Source: Flavobacteriales bacterium (GTDB lineage: Bacteria; Bacteroidota; Bacteroidia; UBA10329). From it: a DNA stretch of 37,675 nt. The DNA lies in NCBI GenBank assembly GCA_021741075.1, contig JAIOYO010000026.1, forward strand, positions 1-37,675, written 5' to 3'. The notes under the pieces are model-generated. The model worked only from the letters and a program-made list of their open reading frames with translations, was not told the DNA's origin and searched no databases. The position numbers and the translations under genes were made by a program. Shown here one piece after another: positions 25,435-33,876 of this stretch (positions are counted from its first letter, which is position 1; every line of letters begins with the position of its first letter).

Positions 25435-25464
25435 AGTGAATAGCGAAAAGCGACCAGTGAATAG
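25435..25464 (+). repeat. Short direct repeat downstream of the esterase gene
   Basis: AGTGAATAG occurs at 25435-25443 and again at 25456-25464, a 21-nt period, with GCGAAAAGCG between. The wording resembles the low-complexity GTGAATAG/GCGAAAAG intergenic repeats that I recall from other Bacteroidota. It directly abuts the esterase stop codon. Confidence 0.5.
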
Positions 25465-25506
25465 AAAAAGAAGATACTTCTACTTAGATCATAAAATAGA
25501 AAAATC

Positions 25507-25959
25507 ATGAGCCTAACTGAACAAATAAACAACGACCTGAAAGAGGCTATGAAGGCCAAGGATACCGTAAAATTGACTGCATTGCGTGCTATAAAATCTC
25601 AGTTGCTTTTGGCGGCTACCGAAAAGGGTGCTGATGGAGGTTCTTCTGATGAAGCAGGAATCAAAATGCTTCAGAAATTGGTGAAACAACGGAAAGAAAG
25701 TGCCGAATTGTATCTTGGTCAAGGACGAAACGACCTCGCAGATCCAGAATTGGCAGAGGCTGCCATCATCGAAAAATACCTTCCCAAGCAACTTTCGGAG
25801 GAAGAATTGAAACCGATCATTCAGGCTATCATCGCCAAAGTTGGAGCATCTGGTCCACAGGACATGGGCAAAGTGATGGGTGCTGCTTCGCAGGAATTGG
25901 CCGCAAAAGCGGATGGAAAAACGATCTCTAGCGTAGTTAGGCAGTTGTTATCTAACTGA
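25507..25959 (+). CDS. GatB/YqeY domain protein
   Basis: The 150-aa protein matches YqeY throughout: MSLTEQINNDLKEAMKAKDT, LRAIKSQLL, KQRKESAELYLGQGR and IEKYLPKQLSEEEL. YqeY resembles the tail domain of the GatB subunit of Glu-tRNA(Gln) amidotransferase and may bind tRNA, but its role is unclear. It ends 6 nt from the convergent small membrane protein gene; no terminator is seen in that gap. Confidence 0.93.
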   Translation: MSLTEQINNDLKEAMKAKDTVKLTALRAIKSQLLLAATEKGADGGSSDEAGIKMLQKLVKQRKESAELYLGQGRNDLADPELAEAAIIEKYLPKQLSEEELKPIIQAIIAKVGASGPQDMGKVMGAASQELAAKADGKTISSVVRQLLSN

Positions 25960-25965
25960 TTCAAC

Positions 25966-26325
25966 CTAGCCAATGAAGAACGTGGCTGACCAGAACATCA
26001 AGAAATAGCCGAAAAAGAAGCCCAAGGCTAAGATCAGTTTACGTGAAGCGATTCTAACTTCACCTTCTACATTCAAGACTTCGTCAGTAAGCTTGTCGTC
26101 AGCAATTCTTCGGAAATAGACGGGAGCATTGAGCCATAGTAAAACATCAATATCCAAGTGGGCAAACGCACCGTTTGTCCACATGAAGTTATCTTCAACG
26201 TCATTGGGGTAAAGTAGTCTTAGTAGCTTAACCTGTTTCCTTCGCTTTTCAATCAGTCGGAATCCGAAATTCACAAACACAGCTAAGAACCCGACTAGAA
26301 GAATTATGCCAACAGCTACTTCCAA
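25966..26325 (-). CDS. Small membrane protein, function unknown
   Basis: The 119-aa product has an N-terminal hydrophobic helix (VAVGIILLVGFLAVFVNFGF) and a C-terminal one (LILALGFFFGYFLMFWSATF), joined by about 70 polar residues that are probably cytoplasmic given the basic stretch after helix 1. I do not recognise a family. The predicted start is a TTG, 2 nt after the polyprenyl synthase stop, so translation is likely coupled. The bases around the start also read TAATTTTG on the minus strand, a chance or real -7 box. The start is the least certain part. Confidence 0.6.
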   Translation of the reverse strand: MEVAVGIILLVGFLAVFVNFGFRLIEKRRKQVKLLRLLYPNDVEDNFMWTNGAFAHLDIDVLLWLNAPVYFRRIADDKLTDEVLNVEGEVRIASRKLILALGFFFGYFLMFWSATFFIG

Positions 26326-26327
26326 AA

Positions 26328-27302
26328 TTATTTCGTCCTATCTATCACAAAGTTGACCAGGTCGATGAGTGATTTCCGTGCTTCGTTGTCAGGATAAGAT
26401 TCCAGCATCTTAAGTGCTTTCTGCTGATACTCTTTCATGCGAGAAACGGTGTACTCAATCCCACCTTTTTCCCGCACCATTCCTATTACCTGAGCAACAC
26501 GTTTTTCGTCCGTGTTGTGGTTTTTGATGGTATTAATGATGAAGCGTTTTTCTGACCTGTCTGAATTATTGAGCGCATAAATCAGGGGCAAGGTCATTTT
26601 CTTTTCCTTGATGTCGATGCCAGTTGGCTTTCCAATATTGGCATCGCTTCCATAATCAAAAAGGTCATCACGGATTTGGAAAGCAATTCCAACAGTTTCT
26701 CCGAACAAACGCATCTTTTCAATCAATTCTTTGTCCTCCGAAACACTAGCAGCACCAGAAGCACAGCAACTGGCAATAAGCGAGGCCGTTTTCTGACGAA
26801 TAATACTGAAATAGATTTCTTCGGTAATGTTGAGTTTCCGCGCTTTCTCCATCTGAAGAAGTTCTCCCTCGCTCATTTCACGTACTGCGTTGGAGGTGAT
26901 TTCCAACAAATGAAAGTCCTTGTGTTTGACGGCAAGGAGGAGACCTCGGCTTAGAAGATAATCACCGACCAGGACAGCCACTTTGTTCTTCCAAAGCGCG
27001 TTGATGCTAAAAAAACCTCTTCGTTTGGCCGCATCGTCCACTACATCATCATGAACAAGTGTTGCCGTGTGCAACAGCTCAATAAGCGTTGCCGCGCGAT
27101 AAGTCTGATCGTTAGTATCAGCCAGCATTTTGGCCGTAAGAAACACGAACATAGGCCGCATTTGCTTGCCCTTTCGCTTTACAATGTAATGCGTGATTTT
27201 ATCGAGAAGCGCTACCTCGCTGCGCATCGAAGAACGGAATCGTCCTTCAAACTCTTCCATTTCTAGCCTAACGGGCTGCTTTATTTTATCTAGTGATGAC
27301 AA
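26328..27302 (-). CDS. Long-chain polyprenyl diphosphate synthase
   Basis: The 324-aa enzyme condenses isopentenyl diphosphate to a long-chain polyprenyl diphosphate, most likely the side chain of menaquinone. First aspartate-rich motif: HDDVVDD (D85, D86, D89); second: RDDLFDY (D212, D213, D216). GKQMRP near 45-50 binds pyrophosphate. The residue five before the first motif is small, in line with a long product. Translation appears to start at TTG (27302); the next ATG lies 14 codons in and would cut the conserved N-terminal helix. It follows rlmN by 27 nt on the same strand. Confidence 0.92.
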   Translation of the reverse strand: MSSLDKIKQPVRLEMEEFEGRFRSSMRSEVALLDKITHYIVKRKGKQMRPMFVFLTAKMLADTNDQTYRAATLIELLHTATLVHDDVVDDAAKRRGFFSINALWKNKVAVLVGDYLLSRGLLLAVKHKDFHLLEITSNAVREMSEGELLQMEKARKLNITEEIYFSIIRQKTASLIASCCASGAASVSEDKELIEKMRLFGETVGIAFQIRDDLFDYGSDANIGKPTGIDIKEKKMTLPLIYALNNSDRSEKRFIINTIKNHNTDEKRVAQVIGMVREKGGIEYTVSRMKEYQQKALKMLESYPDNEARKSLIDLVNFVIDRTK

Positions 27303-27329
27303 GCCTTGCGAATGTAATCAACAACAACC

Positions 27330-28373
27330 TTAGGCAGAAAGTTTGTTTGCCAATTGTCCACAAGCGGCATCAATGTCTTTTCCACGGCTTCTTCTGATGT
27401 TTACAATAAGATTCCGTTCTTCTAAAAACAACTTGAACTGGTCGGTTTTGGCAATATCCGCCTTTTTAAACTCGCCACCATCAATCGGATTGTATTCGAT
27501 AATATTGATTTTAGTAGGGAAATTCTTACAGAACTGCGCAAGCTCTTTTGCATCTTCTAAAGAATCATTGAAATCTTTGAAAATGATATATTCCAATGTT
27601 GGTCGCGTTCCAGTTTGTTCATAGAAATAGCGCATTTCCTCTGCCAAAATGGTCAGATTATTTGTCTCATTAATTGGCATTATATAGTCGCGCTTTTTCT
27701 CATTGGCAGCATGCAGCGATAAGGCCAAATTGAATTTCACTTTATCATCTGCCAACTTATGAATCATCTTGGCGATGCCGGCAGTGGAAACCGTAATACG
27801 CTTAGGCGACATTCCCAGGCCTTCAGAGGAAGTGATTCTTTCAATACTTTCAAGCACGTTCTTGTAATTGAGAAGTGGCTCACCCATTCCCATATAAACG
27901 ATATTACTCAATGGAATACCGTAGTGCTCCTCACTTTGCCGTGAAATATGAACTACTTGATCAAAAATCTCGTCAGCATTAAGATTGCGTAACCTATCTA
28001 ACCGGCCAGTAGCACAAAACTTACAACTTAAACTGCAACCAATCTGAGACGAAATACAAGCCGTCATCCGACTTGCAGTTGGAATTAGAACACCTTCCAC
28101 AAACTTTCCGTCAGACGTTTTAAACGAACTTTTAATTGTTCGGTCTTCGCTAATCTGCTTCTCATCCACCGTCACTGCATTAATGCTGAAATTCTCTTCC
28201 AACATATCGCGTGTCGGTTTGGAGAGGTTTGTCATCTCATCAAAGGACTGTGCTCCTTTTTTCCAAAGCCACTCGCGAACCTGTTTGGCGCGGAAAGCTT
28301 TATCTCCATTGTCGATGAAAAATGAAGTAATTTCATCATCAGTCAATGCTCGTATGTCCTTTTTTTCGGTCAT
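27330..28373 (-). CDS. rlmN: 23S rRNA (adenine2503-C2)-methyltransferase
   Basis: This radical SAM enzyme methylates A2503 of 23S rRNA and A37 of some tRNAs. The [4Fe-4S] motif CSLSCKFC supplies C113, C117 and C120. The methyl-transfer cysteine pair is present: C106 in TACISSQ and C338 in AACGQL near the C-terminus. The start is set at the ATG at 28373 (MTEKKDIRAL, 347 aa) because 16 upstream codons of open frame are not family-like and overlap the divergent promoter region. A -7 box lies only 4 nt before this ATG. Confidence 0.95.
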   Translation of the reverse strand: MTEKKDIRALTDDEITSFFIDNGDKAFRAKQVREWLWKKGAQSFDEMTNLSKPTRDMLEENFSINAVTVDEKQISEDRTIKSSFKTSDGKFVEGVLIPTASRMTACISSQIGCSLSCKFCATGRLDRLRNLNADEIFDQVVHISRQSEEHYGIPLSNIVYMGMGEPLLNYKNVLESIERITSSEGLGMSPKRITVSTAGIAKMIHKLADDKVKFNLALSLHAANEKKRDYIMPINETNNLTILAEEMRYFYEQTGTRPTLEYIIFKDFNDSLEDAKELAQFCKNFPTKINIIEYNPIDGGEFKKADIAKTDQFKLFLEERNLIVNIRRSRGKDIDAACGQLANKLSA

Positions 28374-28377
28374 TGTG

Positions 28378-28385
28378 CAAAGATA
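28378..28385 (-). promoter_or_regulatory. Putative -7 box (TAtcTTTG) for rlmN
   Basis: An exact TAnnTTTG on the minus strand, 4 nt before the rlmN ATG, inside the 22-nt gap to the divergent amidohydrolase gene. The expected -33 element would lie inside the start of that gene and is not conserved. The mRNA would be leaderless or nearly so. Confidence 0.5.
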
Positions 28386-28395
28386 CAGGCTTAGC

Positions 28396-29583
28396 ATGCG
28401 ATTCCTTTCGGCAGATGTCATCTTTCCTATTTACACCGAGCCGATTTCCAACGGAATTCTGGCCGTAAGTGCCAACGGAACCATTAATGATGTGCTCTTA
28501 CCCGATGATGTAAATGCCCCAGAGCCAAGTAGAGTAGAGCGATTAGAAGGCGCGCTTTGCCCAGGTTTCATCAACGCACATTGCCATTTGGAGCTTTCTC
28601 ATATGAAAGGAGTGATTGCGGAGAATACTGGGCTTCCCAAATTTATAATTGAGATTGTCAACAAGCGCGATGAAAACGCAGAAATGAAAATGGAGGCCAT
28701 GCGATTGGCTGATGCAGAAATGTGGCGGAACGGGATTCAAGCCGTAGGAGATATTTGCAATACGGCCGATACATTGGAAACGAAGCAAAGTAGTCGTATC
28801 AAATACCATTCATTCGTTGAGGTGTTTTCTTTTGACCCAGCAAAGGCCAATGTTGTTTTAAAAGAAGGCATTCGGGTAGCTGGCCTATACCAACAAGCAG
28901 ATTTACGCGCAAGCATCGTTCCGCATGCGCCTTACTCTGTGAGCGAGCAACTTTTCGCTGGAATTGCTTCACAGCAAAGTCGTTTTTCGGGTCCAATCAG
29001 TATTCATAATCAAGAGACGGAAAGTGAAGATGAAATGTTCGTTTCGGGAACTGGCGCATTGGTAGAAACATTCAAAGGCTTTGGAGTTGATTTCACCAAT
29101 TTCAATCCTCAGAAAAGAAGCGCGTTACACTACGCTTTGCCACAGTTACCCAAGAATGAGAACGTGATTCTGATTCACAATACCTGTTCTAAGCCAGAGG
29201 AATTCGATTACGTGGATTCCTTGAGAAAAGATGTTTTCTGGTGCACCTGCGCTCAAGCCAATAAGTACATCGAAAACCGAATTCCCAACCTTTCAATGTG
29301 GTTAGAAAAGCAGGCGAAAATTTGCGTTGGAACCGACAGTTTGGCTAGCAACCATCAACTTTCCATCCTTGAAGAATTGAAGCTGATTCAAGCAAATTAT
29401 CCTGAGTTTAAGCTCGCCCAACTACTTAAAATGGCTACGTTGAATGGCGCAAAAGCCTTGAATATGGATAAAGAAAAAGGCAGCTTCCTTAAAGGGAAAC
29501 TGCCTGGAATTCTTTGGTTGAAAAACGTGAACCTAAACGAAGGTATTCTTAGAGAAACAAGTTCAATTCAACGGATTGTTTAA
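28396..29583 (+). CDS. Metal-dependent amidohydrolase (TRZ/ATZ-like)
   Basis: The 395-aa enzyme shows the set of residues of the chlorohydrolase / MTA-SAH deaminase group: NAHCHLELSH (H62, H64), PHAPYSVS (H177), IHNQETESE (H204, E207), IHNTC (H261) and GTDSLASN (D314). Members hydrolyse C-N bonds of purines, pterins or related rings; the substrate here cannot be told. A longer open frame runs upstream, but it overlaps rlmN in antisense, and the ATG at 28396 (MRFLSADVIFPI) gives the normal amidohydrolase N-terminus. Its stop codon directly abuts that of the next convergent gene. Confidence 0.88.
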   Translation: MRFLSADVIFPIYTEPISNGILAVSANGTINDVLLPDDVNAPEPSRVERLEGALCPGFINAHCHLELSHMKGVIAENTGLPKFIIEIVNKRDENAEMKMEAMRLADAEMWRNGIQAVGDICNTADTLETKQSSRIKYHSFVEVFSFDPAKANVVLKEGIRVAGLYQQADLRASIVPHAPYSVSEQLFAGIASQQSRFSGPISIHNQETESEDEMFVSGTGALVETFKGFGVDFTNFNPQKRSALHYALPQLPKNENVILIHNTCSKPEEFDYVDSLRKDVFWCTCAQANKYIENRIPNLSMWLEKQAKICVGTDSLASNHQLSILEELKLIQANYPEFKLAQLLKMATLNGAKALNMDKEKGSFLKGKLPGILWLKNVNLNEGILRETSSIQRIV

Positions 29584-30141
29584 CTACCAATCATCGCTGG
29601 CTGCACCTGCAGCCTTTGCAATGCCTTTGGTCATTTCCTCAATCATATTCTGAATCTCGGTATCTACATCCGTTAGGTAATACGAATGATTTTTTGCGTT
29701 AGTATCCTCTTTATCCAACCACTTTTCTAGCGGCTCATAGCTTGTGGCTTTGAGGTTCAAATCGGTAACTGTGTACTTGTATCTACCATCACGGAAACGC
29801 AAAGTCAATGTGTATTGAACCAAACCTTGCGTACTGGCTGTCTTCACTCCTTTTGCATCGTAGGCATAAATCGGGAAACGAACGAAAATCTCCATTTCTC
29901 CTGTTTCGCGGTCTTGCTTTCTCAGTTTCTCACCAAAATTTTTGAAATAATCACCTCCCCATTTCATTGCTCTATCGAAGAGGTCTTGCGCAGCTACGCC
30001 TCCAACTTCTGGAACTCCAGAATAAGTAATCAATTTTGTAGTAGCATCTATTTCCATTGCTGGCCAGCTTAGTTCTACTTTTTTCTGAGCCATAAGGCCA
30101 AATGGAAGGGATGCGATAAGCATCATTGCTAAAATTCTCAT
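29584..30141 (-). CDS. Secreted protein, probably DUF4468-like
   Basis: The 185-aa product has a signal peptide (MRILAMMLIASLPFGLMAQ). The mature part reads ITYSGVPEVGGVAAQDLFDRAMKWGGDYFKN, a strand-helix pattern that I associate with DUF4468 (a TBP-like fold domain in Bacteroidota), then a beta-rich core LVQYTLTLRFRDGRYKYTVTD. The assignment is from memory of the pattern and is moderate. Function is unknown. It lies 25 nt downstream of the dacA-like gene and is the last gene of the ispD-side run; its stop abuts the amidohydrolase stop with no spacer. Confidence 0.65.
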   Translation of the reverse strand: MRILAMMLIASLPFGLMAQKKVELSWPAMEIDATTKLITYSGVPEVGGVAAQDLFDRAMKWGGDYFKNFGEKLRKQDRETGEMEIFVRFPIYAYDAKGVKTASTQGLVQYTLTLRFRDGRYKYTVTDLNLKATSYEPLEKWLDKEDTNAKNHSYYLTDVDTEIQNMIEEMTKGIAKAAGAASDDW

Positions 30142-30166
30142 GTTGTAAAAATAAAGTTGAAGTTAA

Positions 30167-31201
30167 TTAGTTTGCGTTGGCCGTCTCTTCAAATTCCTCG
30201 CCAAGTTTTCCTAATCCGATTGAAGAGTAATAATTATTGAAAAGGTTAACCGCTACATTGTAACGTTGCGCCTTCGTTTCAACCCCTAGAAGGATTGTTA
30301 TTACACGATGGTCGCAGCGTTTTGAAGTGGCCACAATGCAATATTTAGCAGCATTCGTAAACCCTGTTTTTAACCCATCAATTTCACCGTAATTCTTTAC
30401 TAGTGTGTTGCGTGTTTCATACGTGTAGGTACCATTCGCGTTTTGGATTTTTTCCGTACTGCGAGCGGTCATGTCCATGATTCCATCATACTTCACTAAA
30501 TCTCTTGCTAGCAACAACAAATCAGCCGCAGTTGATTCGTTATCAAATAGTTCGTTTGATTTTACTGGCATTCCTGTTGAGTTTGCGAAGCACGTACTCT
30601 CCATGCCTAATCCTTCAGCCTTTTCATTCATCAACCGAACAAAATCTTCTTCTGTACCTCCAACGTACTCAGCCAAAGCATATGCCGCATCGTTTCCAGA
30701 ACGAATCATGGCTGCTTCAAGAAGATCGGCTACACTCAACTTTTGTCCTGCCTTCAACCACACGCAAGAACCTCCAACGTAGGTTGCCTTTGGAGAAATC
30801 TTAACCAAATCTTCCAGTCCAATATTCCCGGCCTGAATTTGCTCCATAGTTATCAGCGCCACCATCATTTTTGTGAGCGATGCAATTGGAAACTGCTGAT
30901 TTAGATTCTTTTCGTAAACCAAACGGTTTTCATTGAAATCATACACCAAAGCTGCCTTGAACAACGAAGGCTCGTAGGCCAACGTACTATCGATTTGAAT
31001 GTTTATGTAATCGAATTGTTTACGAGGTGGTTCTTCTTTTGGAACAATCAGTTCGCCCTTTGGAGTTTCAGACCAACCAAACAAAACTGTGGGCTCGGAA
31101 AATAGAAGCACCAAGAACAGTGAAAATGGGGTTATGAGCAGCCCGATAGACTTCAAATTAAGAACAAATGATTTTGTTTGGGTACTGTTACCTGATTCCA
31201 T
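30167..31201 (-). CDS. D-alanyl-D-alanine carboxypeptidase (S11/PBP5-like)
   Basis: This 344-aa serine peptidase removes the terminal D-Ala of peptidoglycan stem peptides. It has SLTK (S108, K111), SGN (S168, N170) and KTG (278-280), in normal order and spacing. An N-terminal hydrophobic segment (SIGLLITPFSLFLVLLF, about 18-34) anchors it in or exports it across the inner membrane; there is no obvious C-terminal amphipathic anchor of the PBP5 kind. The ATG at 31201 is used; a TTG three codons upstream also exists. A TAatTGTG near-box lies 4 nt upstream. ispD is 76 nt upstream on the same strand. Confidence 0.92.
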   Translation of the reverse strand: MESGNSTQTKSFVLNLKSIGLLITPFSLFLVLLFSEPTVLFGWSETPKGELIVPKEEPPRKQFDYINIQIDSTLAYEPSLFKAALVYDFNENRLVYEKNLNQQFPIASLTKMMVALITMEQIQAGNIGLEDLVKISPKATYVGGSCVWLKAGQKLSVADLLEAAMIRSGNDAAYALAEYVGGTEEDFVRLMNEKAEGLGMESTCFANSTGMPVKSNELFDNESTAADLLLLARDLVKYDGIMDMTARSTEKIQNANGTYTYETRNTLVKNYGEIDGLKTGFTNAAKYCIVATSKRCDHRVITILLGVETKAQRYNVAVNLFNNYYSSIGLGKLGEEFEETANAN

Positions 31202-31277
31202 TCGGCACAATTATACTCATCTCAGCTGCAAAAGGTTAGACGCGTTTTAATGATTCTGTTAACATGAAGTTGTTAAT

Positions 31278-31958
31278 TCAATTCGATTGCGTTCGTCTTG
31301 TGCTTATCAATTGGGCCAATTCTAGGTCAATCGGTGTAGTAATCTTGATGTTTTCTAAGTTTCCTTCAATTAAATGAATGAATTGACCAGTTGCTTCTAC
31401 AACGGTAGCATCGTCAGAATAGTCTGTATGAACTGCAGAATCGAACGCTTTTTTTAGCACTGAAACTTGAAAACACTGTGGGGTTTGAACAGCACAATAC
31501 TCGTTACGGTCAATAGCTTGGCTGATTCCATGATTCAGTTTCCGTAAACTTTGAACAATTGGAATTGTAGGGACTGCCGCACCAGTCGAACTGGCTTTAG
31601 CAAAACAGGCATCAACCGTTGCTTTTGATGGAAAAGGACGTACGCCATCATGTACCCCAACCACATCAGAATCTTTCACTTTTGCTAGGCCATTTTTAAC
31701 GGAAAGAAAGCGTGTTGCACCGCCAGCAGCCAATTCATGCCCTAGCAGAAACCCATGCTTTTTCTTCAACTCATCCCAAACTGAAAACTGACTTGCTGGT
31801 AGAACCAAAATCAGCTGCATGGTTGTGTCCATGTCATGCAGATTTTGCAACGTGTGCATTAGAATAGGTTTGCCGTTCAGTTCAATAAACTGCTTTGGAA
31901 TTTCGGCACCCATTCTGGTTCCACTTCCGCCAGCAACTATTATCATGCTTTTCTTCAT
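31278..31958 (-). CDS. ispD: 2-C-methyl-D-erythritol 4-phosphate cytidylyltransferase
   Basis: IspD makes CDP-methylerythritol from MEP and CTP in the non-mevalonate isoprenoid pathway. The 226-aa sequence starts with IIVAGGSGTRMG and IPKQF, the CTP-binding motif, and has VGVHDGVRPF and AVQTPQCF as expected. It is full length. The start codon follows directly on the T-tract of a terminator hairpin that ends queA, so how ispD is transcribed is not obvious. It supplies the precursors used by the polyprenyl synthase found elsewhere in this window. Confidence 0.95.
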   Translation of the reverse strand: MKKSMIIVAGGSGTRMGAEIPKQFIELNGKPILMHTLQNLHDMDTTMQLILVLPASQFSVWDELKKKHGFLLGHELAAGGATRFLSVKNGLAKVKDSDVVGVHDGVRPFPSKATVDACFAKASSTGAAVPTIPIVQSLRKLNHGISQAIDRNEYCAVQTPQCFQVSVLKKAFDSAVHTDYSDDATVVEATGQFIHLIEGNLENIKITTPIDLELAQLISTRRTQSN

Positions 31959-31994
31959 AAAAAAGTCCCGATTTTCTAGTTGAAAATCGGGACT
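31959..31994 (-). terminator. Intrinsic terminator between queA and ispD
   Basis: Perfect 13-bp arms at 31964-31976 and 31982-31994 with a 5-nt loop, followed on the minus strand by six T (31959-31964). The T-tract ends at the A of the ispD ATG (31958). It should stop the ftsX-queA transcript before ispD, or act as an attenuator. Confidence 0.85.
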
Positions 31995-32016
31995 GAAATT
32001 AAGCTTTATGCGTTGA

Positions 32017-33066
32017 CTAAAGAATTAGCATCGCATCTCCGTAAGAGTAGAACCTGTATTTCTCCTTAATGGCTTGATCGTATGCTTCTCGCATGAAATC
32101 GTAACCAGCAAAAGCTGCAACCATCATTAACAGGGTAGATTGTGGCATGTGGAAGTTGGTTACCATTGAATTCATCACGTTGAAATCGTAAGGAGGGAAA
32201 ATGAACTTGTTTGTCCAACCGTCATACGGCTTCATGTCTCCAGTTGTACTAACGGACGTTTCTGCTGCTCTAACAGTAGTTGTACCAATAGCACAAACCT
32301 TCTTTTTTGCGGCTCTTGATGCGTTTACAATATCGCATGCTTCTTGCGTAATAATCAATTGCTCGCTATCCATCTTGTGCTTGGTTAGGTCTTCTACCTC
32401 CACCGGACGGAATGTTCCCAAACCAATATGCAACGTCACTTCAGCGAAGTTTACACCTTTTAACTCAAGTCGTTTTAGCAATTGTTTGCTAAAGTGTAGG
32501 CCCGCAGTTGGAGCTGCAACGGCACCTTCATGCTTTGCAAAAACCGTTTGATACCGCTCTTCATCTTCTGGTTCAGCGGCTCGCTTGATATATTTTGGAA
32601 GTGGAGTTTCGCCAAGATCGAAAATCGTTTTTTTGAACTCCTCGTGCGTTCCGTCAAAAAGGAAGCGAAGTGTTCTTCCGCGTGAGGTTGTGTTATCAAT
32701 AACCTCAGCCACTAGGCTGTCGTCATCTCCAAAATAGAGCTTGTTTCCAATTCGGATTTTACGAGCCGGATCAACAAGAACGTCCCAAAGAATGCTTTCT
32801 CGATTTAATTCTCGGAGTAGAAAAACTTCAATTTGCGCTTCGGTTTTTTCCTTCTTTCCGATCATTCGAGCTGGAAAAACCTTGGTGTTGTTTAAAAGGA
32901 ACGAATCTCCGTCATCAAAATAATCCAGGATATCCTTGAATGTTTTGTGTTCGATGGTACCTTTTTTTCGGTCAAGAACCATTAATCTGCTCTCTTCGCG
33001 ATCCTGAGTTGGATGATAGGCAATAAGTTCTTGTGGGATGCTAAATTTAAATTGTGATAATTTCAT
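32017..33066 (-). CDS. queA: S-adenosylmethionine:tRNA ribosyltransferase-isomerase
   Basis: QueA transfers and isomerises the ribosyl part of SAM onto preQ1-modified tRNA to give epoxyqueuosine. The 349-aa protein is full length, with [19 protein letters not shown] at the N-terminus, a conserved AAPTAGLHF motif, and [16 protein letters not shown] text ([15 protein letters not shown]) as in the family. The gap of 90 nt after truB holds a TAatTTCG box (33108-33115) and a small hairpin (cccat/atggg) in the leader; it does not match a preQ1 riboswitch that I can recognise. It may be transcribed from its own promoter or by read-through from ftsX. Confidence 0.95.
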   Translation of the reverse strand: MKLSQFKFSIPQELIAYHPTQDREESRLMVLDRKKGTIEHKTFKDILDYFDDGDSFLLNNTKVFPARMIGKKEKTEAQIEVFLLRELNRESILWDVLVDPARKIRIGNKLYFGDDDSLVAEVIDNTTSRGRTLRFLFDGTHEEFKKTIFDLGETPLPKYIKRAAEPEDEERYQTVFAKHEGAVAAPTAGLHFSKQLLKRLELKGVNFAEVTLHIGLGTFRPVEVEDLTKHKMDSEQLIITQEACDIVNASRAAKKKVCAIGTTTVRAAETSVSTTGDMKPYDGWTNKFIFPPYDFNVMNSMVTNFHMPQSTLLMMVAAFAGYDFMREAYDQAIKEKYRFYSYGDAMLIL

Positions 33067-33107
33067 AGTGTTTGATTTGAGCTTACGGGCCCATTTTTAT
33101 GGGGCTG

Positions 33108-33115
33108 CGAAATTA
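33108..33115 (-). promoter_or_regulatory. Possible -7 box (TAatTTCG) upstream of queA
   Basis: A minus-strand TAnnTTCG, 41 nt before the queA start, leaving a leader with a 5-bp hairpin (about 33090-33103). The same octamer TAATTTCG lies before ftsX. No -33 element is clear. Confidence 0.3.
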
Positions 33116-33156
33116 AGAAAATGGTTGATTGAATTCAGAACCTAAGGTCCTTAAGC

Positions 33157-33876
33157 CTATTCTCCGTTCATTAATGCATGAAATTGATCTGCATTAATGG
33201 CATCTTCTACGCTGAACTCCCCGATTTTAGTTCTTCTTAAAGCGGATAAATGCCCTCCTGAATTGACCGCTTTGCCAAAGTCGTATGCTATGGATCGGAT
33301 ATAGGTTCCTTTGGAGCACGCTACCCGAAAATCAACCTCAATTGTTTCGGGCTTTCTTCTAATGCTCGTTATTTCAAACTCTTTAATCGTGACCAGTTTG
33401 GTGTTCAGTTTCACGTCTTTCCCGGCTCTTGCCAAATCATAGGCGCGCTTGCCATCAACCTGTTTAGCAGAAAAAATTGGAGGCATTTGATGATGCTCTC
33501 CAACCATTGTTGCTGCCGCTTGTCTAATCATATCATCCGTTAGGTGGTCAATAGGAAATTTCGCATCCACTTCCGTTTCCAAATCGTACGATGGCGTAGT
33601 TGACCCAACGGTGATTGTTCCTGTGTATTCCTTCTCGGCATCCTGAATAGAAACAATGGTCTTGGTGGCTTTTCCCGTACAAATGACCAACAAGCCAGTG
33701 GCAAGCGGATCTAAGGTTCCGGCATGACCAACCTTGATGTTTTTAACCTTCAGCTTTCGCTTGATGATACCACGAACACGGTTAACGATGGAAAATGACG
33801 TTGGTCCATACGGTTTATCGAACAGCAACACTTCTCCCTTTACAAAATCGAACTCAGAAAACTCCGACTGCATCAT
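33157..33876 (-). CDS. truB: tRNA pseudouridine(55) synthase
   Basis: TruB isomerises U55 of the tRNA T-loop. The 239-aa sequence has the catalytic motif [14 protein letters not shown] with Asp56, preceded by the substrate loop [11 protein letters not shown]. It is at the short end, with little after the catalytic domain, as in other forms that lack a full PUA extension. The first ATG (33876) overlaps the uppP stop as ATGA; a second ATG follows directly. It belongs to the ftsX-DUF3098-uppP-truB operon. Confidence 0.95.
   Translation of the reverse strand: MMQSEFSEFDFVKGEVLLFDKPYGPTSFSIVNRVRGIIKRKLKVKNIKVGHAGTLDPLATGLLVICTGKATKTIVSIQDAEKEYTGTITVGSTTPSYDLETEVDAKFPIDHLTDDMIRQAAATMVGEHHQMPPIFSAKQVDGKRAYDLARAGKDVKLNTKLVTIKEFEITSIRRKPETIEVDFRVACSKGTYIRSIAYDFGKAVNSGGHLSALRRTKIGEFSVEDAINADQFHALMNGE

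Noticed and set aside
28183..28395. N-terminal extension of the amidohydrolase
   Set aside because: The extra 71 residues are antisense to rlmN and unlike the family; the ATG at 28396 gives a normal start.
33067..33156. preQ1 or other riboswitch in the queA leader
   Set aside because: There is only a 5-bp hairpin; no preQ1-I or preQ1-II pseudoknot pattern could be recognised.
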